This document shows positions 35,121-42,866 of a stretch of 64,000 nucleotides of DNA, in pieces. The stretch is from positions 620,001 to 684,000 of the forward strand of contig NZ_CP034245.1 of the NCBI RefSeq assembly GCF_003931875.1, written 5' to 3'. Origin of the DNA: Microbacterium sp. 10M-3C3 (GTDB lineage Bacteria > Actinomycetota > Actinomycetes > Actinomycetales > Microbacteriaceae). The position numbers were made by a program, and so were the translations under genes. How positions within the stretch are numbered: the first letter of the stretch is position 1; each line of letters begins with the position of its first letter. The notes under the pieces were generated by a model. It was not told the origin of the DNA and did not search any database. It worked only from the letters and a program-made list of their open reading frames with translations.

Positions 35121-36755
35121 CTACAGCTCCCGGATGCCGTCAGGGCCGAGCTCGAGCGTCAGGTCGACGCCGAGCCGCTCGAGGAAGACCTCGTCGTGGC
35201 TGACCGCGAGCACGGCGCCGCGATAGGCCGCGAGCGCCGCGACGACTTGGTCGACCGTGTCGAGGTCGAGGTTGTTCGTCGGCTCGTCCAGCACCAGCAG
35301 CTGCGCGGGCGGGTCGGCCAGGAGCTTCCGCGCCAGCGCGACGCGGAAGCGCTCGCCGCCCGACAGCGTCGACACCGGCCGATCGACGGCGTCGCCGCGC
35401 AACAGGAAGCGCGCGAGACGATTGCGCACTTCCGGCGTCGGGACATCGGGCGCCGCAGCGGCGACGTTCTCGAGCACGGATGCCGCGTCGTCGAGGTCAT
35501 CGACGCGCTGCGGCAGGTACGCCACGCGGTCGGTGTGCGCCTCGATCCGCGCGGAATTCAGGTGGAACGGGGTGTCGGCGCCCGTTCCAGCGCCGTTTCG
35601 GTCGGTAGCGCCTGAATTCCGCGCGAGTCGCTCGAGCAGCGTCGTCTTGCCGACGCCGTTGCGGCCGACGAGGGCGACACGCTCGGGGCCTTGCACGATC
35701 CACGCGCGCGAGTCGTCGCGGACGGTCAGGATGCGGCGCCCCGCCGCGACACGCGGATCGGGGAGGTCGATGTGCACCGCGTCGTCGTCGCGCACGCGGC
35801 GCCCCGCCGCATCCCACGCCGCGCGGGCGGCGTCCTCCTTGCCCCGCACCTCGGTGCGCAGTCGCCCCGCCGACACCTGTGCCGCCGAGCGGCGGCCGTG
35901 CGCGATGATCTTCGGCACGCGCTTCTCGTGCTCGGCCTTCCGCGCCATCGCCGAGCGCGTCTGCAGCTTCTGGTCGGCCTCGATGCGCTCGCGCTTCTCG
36001 CGCTTGAACGCGTGTGCGGCGTCGCGCTCGGTCCGTCGCGCCGCATCCTGCTCCGCCTCCATCCACGTCCGCCACGCGGTGTAACCGCCGCCGTACACCG
36101 ACAGGTCGTTGCCGTAGAGCTCGGCGGTCTCGTCCATGTCGTCCAGCAGCGCGACGTCGTGGCTGACGACGACGAGCGCGCCCCGCCAGCCACGGAGGAG
36201 GTCGCGCAGGCGCGCTCTCGCCTCGCGGTCGAGGTTGTTGGTCGGCTCGTCGAGCAGCGTGATCGCCGGGGAGGCGAGCCGGATGCCCGCGACCGCCGCG
36301 AGCACCGCTTCGCCGCCCGAGAGCGTGCCGACCGTGCGGTCGAGCGCGTCAGTCGGCAGGCCGGCGTCGGCGAGCGCCGCGTGGGCGCGCGCCTCGACGT
36401 CCCAGTCGTCGCCGACGGCGTCGAAGTGGCGCGGATCGGCGTCGCCCGCCGCGATGGCGCGCACCGCCGCGAGAGCGCGGTCGACGCGCAGCAGCTCCGC
36501 GACGGGACGGTCGACGTCGAGCGTCAGCCGCTGGGGCAGCATTGCGACGTCGCCCGCGCGGACGACCTGGCCGGAGGTCGGCGCGAGCTCACCGGCCGCG
36601 ACGCGCAGCAGCGTCGACTTGCCGGATCCGTTCCGACCGACCAGGCCCGTACGGCGTGCGCCGAACGAGCCCGATACGGCGTCCAGGGCGGCGGTGCCGT
36701 CGGGCCACTCGACCGTGACGTGGTCGAAGACGAGGGAGGGGGAGGGTGATGACAT
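35121..36755 (-). CDS. ABC-F family ATPase (ribosome-associated type) with repeat insertion
   Basis: A 544-residue soluble protein with two ATPase domains and no membrane segment. Walker A sites GRNGSGKST (40-48) and GRNGVGKTT (about 361-369); signature motifs LSGGEAVLAAVAG and LSGGERFRVALARKLL; Walker B with DEPTNNLD twice; charged linker helix (RTERDAAHAFKREKRERIEA). ABC-F proteins act on the ribosome, some protecting it from antibiotics. Right after the second Walker A, about 25 residues (377-402, beginning RNSGATDRNGAGTGADTPFH) are encoded by a type A palindrome inserted in frame. A short leader peptide precedes the gene. Confidence 0.9.
   Translation of the reverse strand: MSSPSPSLVFDHVTVEWPDGTAALDAVSGSFGARRTGLVGRNGSGKSTLLRVAAGELAPTSGQVVRAGDVAMLPQRLTLDVDRPVAELLRVDRALAAVRAIAAGDADPRHFDAVGDDWDVEARAHAALADAGLPTDALDRTVGTLSGGEAVLAAVAGIRLASPAITLLDEPTNNLDREARARLRDLLRGWRGALVVVSHDVALLDDMDETAELYGNDLSVYGGGYTAWRTWMEAEQDAARRTERDAAHAFKREKRERIEADQKLQTRSAMARKAEHEKRVPKIIAHGRRSAAQVSAGRLRTEVRGKEDAARAAWDAAGRRVRDDDAVHIDLPDPRVAAGRRILTVRDDSRAWIVQGPERVALVGRNGVGKTTLLERLARNSGATDRNGAGTGADTPFHLNSARIEAHTDRVAYLPQRVDDLDDAASVLENVAAAAPDVPTPEVRNRLARFLLRGDAVDRPVSTLSGGERFRVALARKLLADPPAQLLVLDEPTNNLDLDTVDQVVAALAAYRGAVLAVSHDEVFLERLGVDLTLELGPDGIREL
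35549..35624. repeat. Palindromic element, type A (copy 4), inside the ABC-F gene
   Basis: Perfect arms GCGCGGAATTCAGG (35549-35562) and CCTGAATTCCGCGC (35611-35624), with an inner hairpin GGAACGGG/CCCGTTCC. The reading frame stays open through it. The flanking bases CGATCC and GAGTCG are ordinary gene sequence. Confidence 0.9.
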
Positions 36756-36840
36756 GCGGAACTCCGGGTGTGCAGAGCACTGACACCGGACCGCGTCCCC
36801 GAGGGACGAAGGGTCTACCGAGAGACGGCGGGTCGACGGT

Positions 36841-36882
36841 TCAGCGCGCGGACAGGGGCGCGGAAGCGTAGACGTTCTTCAC
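36841..36882 (-). CDS. Candidate 13-residue leader peptide of the ABC-F gene
   Basis: GTG start at 36882, stop TGA at 36841-36843; product VKNVYASAPLSAR. A GAGGA ribosome binding site lies 8 nt upstream. Between its stop and the ABC-F start are 85 nt holding a stable hairpin (CGTCCC-TCG-GGGACG, 36793-36807) and a second partial one near the ABC-F ribosome binding site. Such upstream peptides control antibiotic-responsive ABC-F genes by ribosome stalling; here the role is inferred from layout. Confidence 0.45.
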   Translation of the reverse strand: MKNVYASAPLSAR

Positions 36883-37014
36883 CGGAGGAATCCTCACACT
36901 CGGGACAGGACTCGCCACGATAGCGCATGCGCCGCGTCGCCGCATCCGCCGACCTGCGCAGGACTCCCGCGGCGGCGTCCCCGCGGCCGCCCGCCCTGGC
37001 GCCCGGCGGCGCCA

Positions 37015-37088
37015 CGGGAGGAGATCCCGCCGCGGGAGGGTGGATTCGGCCGAATCGCCCTCCTCAAGGCGGATCCCCTCCCGGGGCG
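37015..37088. repeat. Palindromic element, type D (copy 2), 3' of esterase gene
   Basis: Outer arms CGGGAGGAGATCC (37015-37027) and GGATCCCCTCCCG (37071-37083) match at 12 of 13 pairs; the centre is the perfect 14-bp palindrome GATTCGGCCGAATC (37043-37056) flanked by GAGGG/CCCTC. Lies just before the esterase stop codon on the other strand and mirrors the copy at 35041-35114. Confidence 0.8.
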
Positions 37089-37097
37089 CGAAGCCCG

Positions 37098-37745
37098 TCA
37101 GCCCGCCAGCCGCTTCATGAGGAACGTGCGCACGTCGGCGAGCTCGTCCTGCGACACGCTGTGCGTGAGCCCCGCGTAGACCCGGCCGCTGAGGTCGGCG
37201 TGCGCGGGCAGCCATTCCGTCGTGTGCGCGACGAGGGCGGTCGGGATGACGTCGTCGTGGGTGCCGCGCCCCCAGAACACCGGCGGACGGCGCTCGGCGA
37301 GCTCCTCGTCGCGAGGGAGTGCGCCGGGCGCGGCATAGCCCGACAGATTCACGACGAAGCCGATGCGGTCGGGGTCGAGCCGCAGCGCTTGAAGTGCGAC
37401 GGCCGCTCCCTGCGAGAAGCCGAGGAGGCCGACGGATGCAGCGGGCGCGGCCGCCGCGAGCCACGCGAGCAGTCCGTGCCCCGCCGCGGTCACCGCATCC
37501 GGATCGCGACCGTCGAGCCCCTCGATCGGGTACCACGAGAAGCCGGGGGCCGGCCACGGCGGCGTGAGCGGCGCCCGGACGGCGGCGAAGACGAAGTCGT
37601 CGGGCAGGTGGGCGCTCAGGCCGAACAGGTCGCGTTCGTCCGCTCCGTAGCCGTGCAGCAGCACGAGCAGGGGACGTCCCGCCCGCTCCTCCTCGGGCAC
37701 GGACCACAGCACCAGATCGGGGTCGACGCGGGGCGCAGCATCCAT
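37098..37745 (-). CDS. Phospholipase/carboxylesterase-type alpha/beta hydrolase
   Basis: A 215-residue serine hydrolase (start MDAAPRVDPDLVLWSVPEEE). Oxyanion region LLVLLHGYGADERDLFGLSA, nucleophile elbow GLLGFSQGAAVALQ, acid Asp in GRGTHDDVIPTALV and catalytic His in GLTHSVSQDELADV. No signal peptide. Family members hydrolyse short-chain esters or lysophospholipids; the substrate here is unknown. It is divergent from the NUDIX-like gene. Confidence 0.9.
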   Translation of the reverse strand: MDAAPRVDPDLVLWSVPEEERAGRPLLVLLHGYGADERDLFGLSAHLPDDFVFAAVRAPLTPPWPAPGFSWYPIEGLDGRDPDAVTAAGHGLLAWLAAAAPAASVGLLGFSQGAAVALQALRLDPDRIGFVVNLSGYAAPGALPRDEELAERRPPVFWGRGTHDDVIPTALVAHTTEWLPAHADLSGRVYAGLTHSVSQDELADVRTFLMKRLAG

Positions 37746-37821
37746 CCCGCCATCCTCGCAGGACCCCGCGACGTGCCGCCGTGCGCATGGAGTTCGGCCG
37801 CCGGGTTGCTATACAGGGAGC

Positions 37822-38442
37822 ATGCCGGTTCGCACCCCCGACCCCGATCCCGCCCAGGGCGGCGACGAGAACGAGCCCCGCGAGCCCTTCACGGGGCCCT
37901 TCGAGACGGCCGGGGCGGCCTCGGCCAATCCCGGGTGGCTCAGCGACGTCGAGCTCACCGAGGCGCGCCGCCGGCTGCCGATGCTCTACGTCGAGGCGGT
38001 GCCGGTGCGCACCGACGGCATGGGCGCGGTCGTGTCTGTCGGCATCCTGCTGCGCGCGACGCCCGTGGGAGAGATCACCCGCACGATCGTGTCGGGGCGC
38101 GTGCGCTACGGCGAGACCGTGCGCGACGCGCTCTTCCGCCATCTCGAGAACGACCTCGGCCCGATGGCCTTCCCGTCGCTGCCCCCGCAGCCGACGCCCT
38201 TCACGGTGGCCGAGTACTTCCCGATCCCGGGCGTGAGCGCTTTCCACGACGACCGCCAGCACGCCGTCTCGCTCGCGTTCGTCGTGCCCGTCACCGGCAC
38301 GTGCGAGCCCCGGCAGGACGCGCTCGAGGTCACGTGGCTCTCGCCCGAGGAAGCCGCATCCGACGCCCTCGCGGCCGAGATGGAGGGCGGTCGCGGCACC
38401 CTCGTGCGCCTGGCCCTCGCGAGTGTCGGCGCCCTGCGCTGA
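37822..38442 (+). CDS. NUDIX-like protein (DUF4916 type)
   Basis: A 206-residue protein starting MPVRTPDPDPAQGGDENEPR, with a polar N-terminus and a NUDIX-like fold (LYVEAVPVRTDGMGAVVSVG; GETVRDALFRHLENDLGPM; AVSLAFVVPVTGTC). The Nudix box GX5EX7REUXEEXGU is degenerate: the helix reads VRDALFRHLENDLG without the REXXEE residues, so hydrolase activity is doubtful. Matches my memory of actinobacterial DUF4916 proteins. Converges on the threonine aldolase gene. Confidence 0.8.
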   Translation: MPVRTPDPDPAQGGDENEPREPFTGPFETAGAASANPGWLSDVELTEARRRLPMLYVEAVPVRTDGMGAVVSVGILLRATPVGEITRTIVSGRVRYGETVRDALFRHLENDLGPMAFPSLPPQPTPFTVAEYFPIPGVSAFHDDRQHAVSLAFVVPVTGTCEPRQDALEVTWLSPEEAASDALAAEMEGGRGTLVRLALASVGALR

Positions 38443-38460
38443 CGCGGGTTCGGCGGGGCG

Positions 38461-39531
38461 TCAGGCCCCGGTCGTCTCCCGGGCGATCGCAGCGACGAAC
38501 GCGTCGATGTCGTCCTCGGTCGTGTCGAAGCTGCACATCCACCGCACCTCGCGGCGCGCGGCGTCCCAGTCGTAGAACCGGAAGCTCTCGCGCAGCCGGT
38601 CGGCGACGCCCTCGGGAAGCGTCGCGAACACGCCGTTGGCCTGGGTCGGCTGCGTGAAGGCGACGCCGCGGATCGAGCCGTCCGCCAGCCCCGCCTCGAT
38701 GCCCGCCCGCAGCCGCTGAGCCATCGCGTTCGCGTGCCCCGCATTGCGCAGCCACAGGTCGCCCTCCAGCAGCGCGATCAGCTGCGCCGAGACGAACCGC
38801 ATCTTGCTCGAGAGCTGCATGTCGAGCTTGCGGAGGTACGTGAGGCCCTCGGATGCCTCGGGGTTCAGCACGACGATGGCCTCGCCGAGCATCGCCCCGT
38901 TCTTCGTCCCGCCGAAGCTCAGCACGTCGACGCCGACGTCGCGCGTGAACGCGCGCAGCGGCACGCCCAGCGCCGCGGCCGCGTTGGAGATGCGGGCGCC
39001 GTCGAGGTGCAGGCGCATGCCGCGCGCGTGCACGTGGTCGGCGATCGCGCGCAGCTCCTCGATTGAGTACAGCGTGCCGAGCTCGGTCGACTGCGTGATC
39101 GAGACGACGAGCGGCTGGGCGCGGTGCTCGTCGCCCCAGCCCCACGCCTCCCGGTCGATGAGCTCGGGGGTCAGCTTGCCGTCGTCGGTCGGCACGTTCA
39201 GGATCTTGATCCCGGCGACCCGCTCGGGCGCGCCGCCCTCGTCGACGTTGATGTGCGCGGTGGACGCGGCGATCACCGCGCCCCAGCGCGGCAGCATCGA
39301 CTGCAGGCCCACGACGTTCGCGCCGGTGCCGTTGAACACGGGAAAGGCCTGCACGCCGTCACCCAGATGGGCGGCGAAGACCTCTTGCAGCCGCTCGGTG
39401 TACGCGTCCTCGCCGTACGAGATCTGATGTCCGCCGTTGGCCTCTGCGATCGCGGCGAGCACCTCCGGGTGCACGCCGGAGTAGTTGTCGGAGGCGAAGC
39501 CGCGCACGGCCGGGTCATGCAGATAGGTCAC
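38461..39531 (-). CDS. ltaE: Low-specificity L-threonine aldolase
   Basis: A 356-residue PLP enzyme that splits L-threonine/allo-threonine to glycine and acetaldehyde. Signatures: FASDNYSGVHPEVLAAIAEA, FNGTGANVVGL, LHLDGARISNAAAALGV and the Schiff-base lysine VDVLSFGGTKNGAML (Lys210). Length and motif order match the beta-eliminating lyase family. Monocistronic, divergent from an MFS transporter. Confidence 0.93.
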   Translation of the reverse strand: MTYLHDPAVRGFASDNYSGVHPEVLAAIAEANGGHQISYGEDAYTERLQEVFAAHLGDGVQAFPVFNGTGANVVGLQSMLPRWGAVIAASTAHINVDEGGAPERVAGIKILNVPTDDGKLTPELIDREAWGWGDEHRAQPLVVSITQSTELGTLYSIEELRAIADHVHARGMRLHLDGARISNAAAALGVPLRAFTRDVGVDVLSFGGTKNGAMLGEAIVVLNPEASEGLTYLRKLDMQLSSKMRFVSAQLIALLEGDLWLRNAGHANAMAQRLRAGIEAGLADGSIRGVAFTQPTQANGVFATLPEGVADRLRESFRFYDWDAARREVRWMCSFDTTEDDIDAFVAAIARETTGA

Positions 39532-39630
39532 GAGATCTCAGCCTACGGCGACGCCCGCGCGCGCAGGTCGCACCGGATGCGACCGCATGGACCGTCGCGC
39601 CGTGTCGGAGGCGGTGGCTACCCTGCCCGT

Positions 39631-41121
39631 ATGACCGAGCCCACCACGTCGACCGTCGTCCCGCCCCCGCACGGCGTGCGCACGTTCGCCAACGTGCTCG
39701 TGAACACGGCGGTCGCGAATGTGACGACGAGCTTCCTGTGGTTCGCGCTGACGTTCTGGGTGTACCTGGAGACCGAGAGCGTGCTGGCCACCGGCATCAT
39801 CGGCGGCGCGTACATGCTGCTGCTCGCGCTGTTCGCGATGGTGTTCGGGTCGATCGTCGACCGGCACCGCAAGCACCGCGTGAGGGTGTTCTCGAGCCTC
39901 GTGACGCTCGTGGCGTTCAGCGCCGCGGGCGGGCTGTACCTCGCGTCCCCCGAGGCCGCGCTCCTCGACCTCGGCGGTCCGTGGTTCTGGCTGTTTTCCG
40001 GGATCATCCTGTTCGGCGCCGTCATCGAGAACATGCGCAACATCGCGCTGTCGACCACCGTCACGCTCCTCGTGCCGGTCGAGAAGCACGCCAACGCCAA
40101 CGGCTACGTCGGCACCGTGCAGGGCGTCGCCTTCGCCGTGACGAGCGTCTTCTCGGGGCTCGCGATCGGCCTCGGCGGCATGGGGTGGACGCTCGTGCTG
40201 GCGATCGGCCTCACGCTCGTCGCGTTCGTGCACCTGCTGACGGTGCGCATCCCGGAGGACAAGCCCGAGCCCGACGGCCCGCGCCAGCCCGCGGTGGATC
40301 TGCGCGGCGCCATCACGGCCGTCCGGGCCGCGCCGGGTCTGTTCGCCCTCATCATCTTCTCGACGTTCAACAACCTCATCGGCGGCGTCTACATGGCGCT
40401 CATGGACCCGTACGGCCTCGAGCTGTTCGACGTGCGCATCTGGGGCGTCATCCTCGGGGTGACCTCGACGGGCTTCATCATCGGTGGGTTGGCGATCGGC
40501 CGGTTCGGCCTCGGTAAGAACCCCATCCGCACCATGCTGTGGATCGTCGTCGGCATGGGCGTGCTCGGCGCCGTGTTCACGATCCGCGAGTGGTGGTGGC
40601 TGTACGCGCTCGGCATCTGGGTGTACATGGCGCTCATCCCGGCCGTCGAGGCGGCCGAGCAGACCGTGATCCAGAAGGTCGTCCCCTTCCGCACGCAGGG
40701 ACGCGTCTTCGGCTTCGCCGCGGCGTTCGAGTCGGCCGCGGCGCCGATCACCGCGTTCCTCATCGCGCCGATCGCGGAGTTCGCGATCATCCCGTACATG
40801 AACAGCGACGCCGGGCGCGACGCGTGGGGGTGGCTCCTCGGTGACGGCCAGGCACGCGGCATCGCGATGGTGTTCCTGTTCGCCGGGCTGATCATGGTCG
40901 TGCTCGCGCTCCTGGCGTTCGCGACACGCTCGTACCGCATCCTGTCGCGCGAGTACGCGGCCGCTGTCCCGTCCGAGGCGGCTCCGGATGCGGCGGCTCC
41001 GGATGCGGCGGCTGTCCCGTCCGAGGCGGCTCCGGATGCGGCGGCTCCGGATGCGGCGCCCTCGGTGCCCGCCGCCCGGGCCGGCGTGCCCTCGATGCCG
41101 GACCCCGCCGACCCCCGCTGA
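39631..41121 (+). CDS. MFS transporter
   Basis: A 496-residue 12-helix permease starting MTEPTTSTVVPPPHGVRTFA. The loop 2-3 motif region GSIVDRHRKHRVRVFSS fits the MFS, and the overall pattern (FGSIVDRHR; GRVFGFAAAFESAAAPITAF) resembles MFS proteins of the multidrug/macrolide-efflux-like group. The substrate is unknown. The C-terminal tail (about 445-485) consists of two exact copies of a 16-residue repeat, rich in Ala-Pro-Asp, after the last helix. Confidence 0.88.
   Translation: MTEPTTSTVVPPPHGVRTFANVLVNTAVANVTTSFLWFALTFWVYLETESVLATGIIGGAYMLLLALFAMVFGSIVDRHRKHRVRVFSSLVTLVAFSAAGGLYLASPEAALLDLGGPWFWLFSGIILFGAVIENMRNIALSTTVTLLVPVEKHANANGYVGTVQGVAFAVTSVFSGLAIGLGGMGWTLVLAIGLTLVAFVHLLTVRIPEDKPEPDGPRQPAVDLRGAITAVRAAPGLFALIIFSTFNNLIGGVYMALMDPYGLELFDVRIWGVILGVTSTGFIIGGLAIGRFGLGKNPIRTMLWIVVGMGVLGAVFTIREWWWLYALGIWVYMALIPAVEAAEQTVIQKVVPFRTQGRVFGFAAAFESAAAPITAFLIAPIAEFAIIPYMNSDAGRDAWGWLLGDGQARGIAMVFLFAGLIMVVLALLAFATRSYRILSREYAAAVPSEAAPDAAAPDAAAVPSEAAPDAAAPDAAPSVPAARAGVPSMPDPADPR
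40963..41058. repeat. 48-bp tandem repeat in the MFS gene tail
   Basis: Two identical 48-bp units (40963-41010 and 41011-41058) encode AVPSEAAPDAAAPDAA twice. Each unit itself contains two copies of CTCCGGATGCGGCGG, so the smallest unit is built on GGATGCGGCG. Confidence 0.95.
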
Positions 41122-41191
41122 GCCGTACGGCCATCCTGACCCGCTCGGGGCGCCGCGGCTTCCGCGCGGCGCGGACCCACGCATGGCCCCG

Positions 41192-41260
41192 GTTCGGGGC
41201 GCACTTCGCGCGTGCGGGGCGCACGTGTCGCGCCCCGACCGTCCGCGTCGCGCCCCGAAC
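41192..41260. repeat. Palindromic element, type E
   Basis: Outer arms GTTCGGGGCGC (41192-41202) and GCGCCCCGAAC (41250-41260) are perfect; an inner pair GCGGGGCGC (41214-41222) / GCGCCCCG (41230-41237) repeats the same motif. Lies between two convergent genes. No second copy was seen in the window. Confidence 0.7.
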
Positions 41261-41292
41261 GCGGACCCGAAGCTGTGCGACGGACCGCGGGG

Positions 41293-42093
41293 TTACGGGG
41301 CGGCGAGCTCGATGACGGCGTCGTGCCACGAGGCGGCGTCGTCGTCCCACAGCGCGACGAACGCGTCGGCGAGGGCGTCCTCGAGGCCGGCCAGCGCCTT
41401 CACCCGGAAGACCACGGCGGCCGCACTCTGCTCGGCGCCGGCGTCGCGCGCCGCCTTCGCGAAGCCCTGCCCGACCGCGCGGGTCCACGCCTCGGCGGCC
41501 GCCTTGACGGCGGCGTAGTTGGCGCCCCCCGCCAGCGGCTTCGCGACCGCCGTCGACGACACGATCGCCTCGCGTCCCGCGCTCGAGGCGCGAAGGTCCT
41601 CGTCGAACGCCCGCGACACGTGCCGCAGCGCCGTCAGCGACGTCTCCAGCGCGCGGAAGTCGGCGTCGGTCTGGCCCGCCAGTCCGCCGCCGCCGCGCCA
41701 GCCGCCGACGAGGTGCAGCACCCCGTCGACCCGGCCGTGCCGGTCGCGGATGCGGCGGGCGAGGTCGCCGACCGCCTCCTCGTCGGTGAGGTCGGCCACT
41801 TCGGACGCGACGCCGTCGACCGCGGCGCACAGCGCGTCGAGCTTCGCCGCATCCCGACCGGCCACGACGACGCGCGCGCCGGCGGCGACGAGCGCCCGGG
41901 CCGCGGCGCGCCCCGCGTCGCTCGTGCCGCCCGCCAGGAGCACGAGCCGCCCGGCGACGCCTTCCCGCTCGTCCGCGCCCCGCTCGGCCGCGCCGGAACC
42001 CGCGCCCCGCTCGTCGTTCGCGGCAGAAGCGCCGCCCCGCTCGTCGGCCGGGCCGGTCGGATCCGCGGCACGCCGCGCGTCGTCGTCGCTCAT
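41293..42093 (-). CDS. Short-chain dehydrogenase/reductase-like protein
   Basis: A 266-residue protein whose first ~48 residues are a Gly/Ala/Glu-rich linker (GGASAANDERGAGSGAAERG), followed by an SDR fold: LVLLAGGTSDAGRAAARALV (glycine motif), VDGVLHLVGGWRGGGG in place of NNAG, catalytic SS in REAIVSSTAVAK, and YAAVKAAAEAW. It overlaps the upstream NRDE gene by four bases (ATGA), so the two are coupled. Cofactor and substrate unknown. Confidence 0.85.
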   Translation of the reverse strand: MSDDDARRAADPTGPADERGGASAANDERGAGSGAAERGADEREGVAGRLVLLAGGTSDAGRAAARALVAAGARVVVAGRDAAKLDALCAAVDGVASEVADLTDEEAVGDLARRIRDRHGRVDGVLHLVGGWRGGGGLAGQTDADFRALETSLTALRHVSRAFDEDLRASSAGREAIVSSTAVAKPLAGGANYAAVKAAAEAWTRAVGQGFAKAARDAGAEQSAAAVVFRVKALAGLEDALADAFVALWDDDAASWHDAVIELAAP

Positions 42094-42809
42094 GCGCTCA
42101 GTCTAGGAAGGGGCGGCTGCAGGTCCAGGTCGTTCCACCGGCCCGGACGGTCGAGCGTCCCGGAGACGAGCTCGACGCCGCCCGGGCCCACGGAGGCGGC
42201 GCACACGAGCAGCGACAGCGTCGGCACACCGTGGGGCCGGTTGTCGCGCACGATCGCCTCGTCGTCGGTCGGGTCCAGCCGCGCCGTGCCGGCGAGCACG
42301 CCGAGCCAGCCGCGCCACCACGGCACGGCGTCGGCCTCGCCGGCGGCGAACTCGCGCAGCCACCGCGCGATCCGCGGCGTCGCGGGGTCGTCCACGTCGT
42401 CGTGCGCGACCATGTGCACGCCCGGGGCGAGCGCCACCTCGCGCAGCGCGTCACCGTCCCACGACGTCACGCGGGTGCCGTCCGGGCCGGTCGAGACGAG
42501 ATTGAAGCCGTTCGTCCGCGGGGCGACCGGCGCGCGGCCCTCCACCGCCTCGAGCACGACCGCCCCGCGCGACGCCGTCGCGCCGGGGACGTCGCGTCGA
42601 TTCAGGATCACCGCGAGCCGGGCGGTCGCCGCATCCGCCGCCAGCCACGCGCCGCCCGCGCGCACGTCGCGCACCCCGATCACGCCCGGCCGCTGCGGCC
42701 ACCACTCGCCCGGCGGGTCCCACGCGCGCTGCGGGTCCTCGTCGCGGATGGCCAGCACGCGGGTGGCAAGCGACGGATCCTCCGGCACCCGTACGATCAC
42801 GGTGCACAT
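42090..42809 (-). CDS. NRDE (TANGO2-like) family protein
   Basis: A 239-residue protein starting MCTVIVRVPEDPSLATRVLA at 42809; Cys2 is the conserved nucleophile candidate of this Ntn-hydrolase-like family. The family's NRD(E) motif appears as LAVILNRRDVPGA, and GFNLVS and WLREFAAGEADAVPWWRGWL also fit. The eukaryotic relative TANGO2 is linked to lipid or heme trafficking; the bacterial role is unknown. It forms a two-gene unit with the SDR downstream and is divergent from coaBC. Confidence 0.85.
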   Translation of the reverse strand: MCTVIVRVPEDPSLATRVLAIRDEDPQRAWDPPGEWWPQRPGVIGVRDVRAGGAWLAADAATARLAVILNRRDVPGATASRGAVVLEAVEGRAPVAPRTNGFNLVSTGPDGTRVTSWDGDALREVALAPGVHMVAHDDVDDPATPRIARWLREFAAGEADAVPWWRGWLGVLAGTARLDPTDDEAIVRDNRPHGVPTLSLLVCAASVGPGGVELVSGTLDRPGRWNDLDLQPPLPRLSA

Positions 42810-42866
42810 CGGCGACCTCCTCGGCGCATCGGGGTCCTCCCTCGGCGCCCGTGGAAAGATGGGCGC

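Larger units (their letters stand above)
36756..37097. other. Intergenic leader region between ABC-F and esterase genes
   Basis: 342 bp without a normal gene. It holds the ABC-F 5' UTR with a candidate leader peptide and hairpins (36756-36905), about 110 bp of plain GC-rich DNA in which I see nothing, and the type D palindrome (37015-37088) that ends the esterase transcription unit. Confidence 0.6.

Noticed and set aside
37822..38442. Active NUDIX hydrolase
   Set aside because: The Nudix box helix lacks the REXXEE residues needed for metal binding, so only a NUDIX-like fold is claimed.
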